Positions 13,298-14,360 of a DNA stretch of 14,360 nucleotides are shown here, one piece after another. A program made the position numbers and the translations under genes. The notes under the pieces were generated by a model that made no database searches, was not told the DNA's origin, and saw nothing but the letters and a program-made list of their open reading frames with translations. The stretch covers positions 1-14,360 of the forward strand of contig JASLBO010000390.1 of assembly GCA_030146605.1 (NCBI GenBank). Direction: 5' to 3'. This stretch comes from Sphingomonas sp. (GTDB taxonomy: Bacteria > Pseudomonadota > Alphaproteobacteria > Sphingomonadales > Sphingomonadaceae). Numbering within the stretch: the stretch's first letter is position 1; each line of letters starts with the position of its first letter.

Positions 13298-14360
13298 TCA
13301 GAACGTCACGCGCAGACCGCCGGTGACGATCCGGCCGGTGCTGGCATAGGTCTGGGTGACCGGGTTCGCCCCGTACATCGTGCGATATTGCGGGTCGTTG
13401 GTCAGGTTGCGTGCCTCGAGCGTGAGCTTGGCGAAATCGGTGACGTTGACCGCGAACGCCAGATCGAGGTTGAGCGTGTCCTCATTATACCCGAAGTCCG
13501 AGAATACCGGCGAGTTGCACGCCGCGCCGGCATTGGTGGTGGTGCCCACCGAGCAGGTGCCGCTCGCCAGCGGGAAGCGATTGACATAGCGCTTGCGGAA
13601 CGCCCCCGAAACGCGCGCCGACCATATGCTGTTCTCGTAATAGAGCGTGGCGTTGAAGGCGTCGGGCGAGGTGTTGAGGAACGGCCCTTCGGCATAGCTG
13701 TTCGCCGCAGTCGCGGCGGACCCGGTCTGGGTGGTGTTGAGCACCGTGCCGGTGAGGTAGTTCAGGCTGGAATCGATGTGGGTATAATTGGCAGTGATGC
13801 CCATCTTGTCGAACGGCGCGGGCAGGAACCAGAAATCGGTCTGCAGATTGACTTCGACACCCTTGATCTCGCCGCCCGGCGCATCCTTGAACTGGCGGAT
13901 CCCCCATACGCCGCCGCCCAGCGTATAGGCCTTGAGCGTCGGGCTGACGATCGAGTCTACGATCTGGGCATAGACCGCAGGCTCGAACACGGTGCGCAGC
14001 GGCGCCTCGAGCGCGATCTGCTGCGGGAAGGACGAGATGTCCTTCCTGAAGAAATTGACCGCGATCAGCCCGTTGTTGCGGAAGTATTTTTCGAAACTGA
14101 GGTCGAGATTGGTCGCCCGGAAGGGATTGAGATAGGGGTTGCCCACCGTGACCGTCGGCGCGGCGCCCGCGGCGTTGAGCCCGGTAGCGAATGCAGTGGT
14201 GCCCGGGGTCAGGCTGGAAAGCTGCGGGCGCGAGATCACTTCGGCCGCGGCGAAGCGGATCAGGAAGCCGTCGGCGACTTCCCAATTGGCGTTCATCGAC
14301 GGCAGCCAGTCCCAATACTCGTTGTGCGCGGCCACCGGCAGCGACGGCGTCGCCGGCGTG
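13298..14360 (-). CDS. TonB-dependent receptor, C-terminal part (cut by the window edge)
   Basis: About 353 residues of the outer-membrane beta-barrel of a TonB-dependent receptor; the frame stays open to base 14360, so the signal, TonB box and plug lie outside. Alternating barrel strands are clear: EYWDWLPSMNANWEV, RFAAAEVISRPQLSSL, NLDLSFEKYFRNNGLIAVNF and VEVNLQTDFWFLPAPFDK. The end is GRIVTGGLRVTF, with the terminal Phe used in barrel assembly. The segment pattern (EYWDWLPSMN, ISRPQLSSL, FRKDISSF) fits the large Xanthomonas/Caulobacter/Sphingomonas receptor family that imports oligosaccharides. It is upstream of GH43 on the same strand, supporting carbohydrate uptake. The specific ligand is unknown. 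Confidence 0.93.
   Translation of the reverse strand, partial: TPATPSLPVAAHNEYWDWLPSMNANWEVADGFLIRFAAAEVISRPQLSSLTPGTTAFATGLNAAGAAPTVTVGNPYLNPFRATNLDLSFEKYFRNNGLIAVNFFRKDISSFPQQIALEAPLRTVFEPAVYAQIVDSIVSPTLKAYTLGGGVWGIRQFKDAPGGEIKGVEVNLQTDFWFLPAPFDKMGITANYTHIDSSLNYLTGTVLNTTQTGSAATAANSYAEGPFLNTSPDAFNATLYYENSIWSARVSGAFRKRYVNRFPLASGTCSVGTTTNAGAACNSPVFSDFGYNEDTLNLDLAFAVNVTDFAKLTLEARNLTNDPQYRTMYGANPVTQTYASTGRIVTGGLRVTF

Overview
The window reads as chromosomal DNA from a GC-rich alphaproteobacterium, most likely a sphingomonad (Sphingomonas or a close relative). This rests on the gene order infA-maf-RNase E/G-yacG-tRNA-Phe, a TonB-dependent receptor of the Xanthomonas/Caulobacter/Sphingomonas type beside a glycoside hydrolase, and the protein sequences themselves. 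No database search was possible, so the genus is an inference.

Layout. Positions 10-1543 (+) hold trhO (tRNA uridine hydroxylase) and an overlapping glutathione S-transferase-like gene. Positions 1540-5908 (-) hold four genes read right to left: thiolase, alpha-methylacyl-CoA racemase-like protein, short-chain 3-hydroxyacyl-CoA dehydrogenase and acyl-CoA dehydrogenase. They form a fatty-acyl or branched-acyl beta-oxidation operon with a palindromic operator candidate just upstream (5942-5959). A 56-residue conserved-looking small protein follows (5985-6155, -). Positions 6343-8377 (+) are a tightly packed information-processing operon: infA, maf, a compact RNase E/G-family gene, yacG and tRNA-Phe(GAA). 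A more AT-rich stretch after the tRNA carries one secreted protein of unknown function (8622-9173, -). A 338-base intergenic region with repeats and several hairpins precedes a low-specificity threonine aldolase gene (9512-10573, +). That gene abuts, tail to tail, an EamA-type exporter (10570-11490, -). The right end (11650-14360, -) is a carbohydrate-use pair: the C-terminal part of a TonB-dependent receptor followed by a Tat-exported family 43 glycoside hydrolase.

How the genes work together. In the beta-oxidation operon the acyl-CoA dehydrogenase, hydroxyacyl-CoA dehydrogenase and thiolase cover three of the four cycle steps, and the racemase feeds in 2-methyl-branched substrates. No enoyl-CoA hydratase lies in the window. 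The receptor would import an oligosaccharide that the periplasmic hydrolase trims.

I found no clear new defence, mobile or signalling system. The points most worth checking are the compact RNase E/G protein with an Asn-to-Asp change at a metal-site position, the multi-hairpin leader before the threonine aldolase gene, the operator palindrome, the hairpin that covers the racemase gene's ribosome binding site, and the strand split in start codons (all plus-strand genes non-ATG, all complete minus-strand genes ATG).
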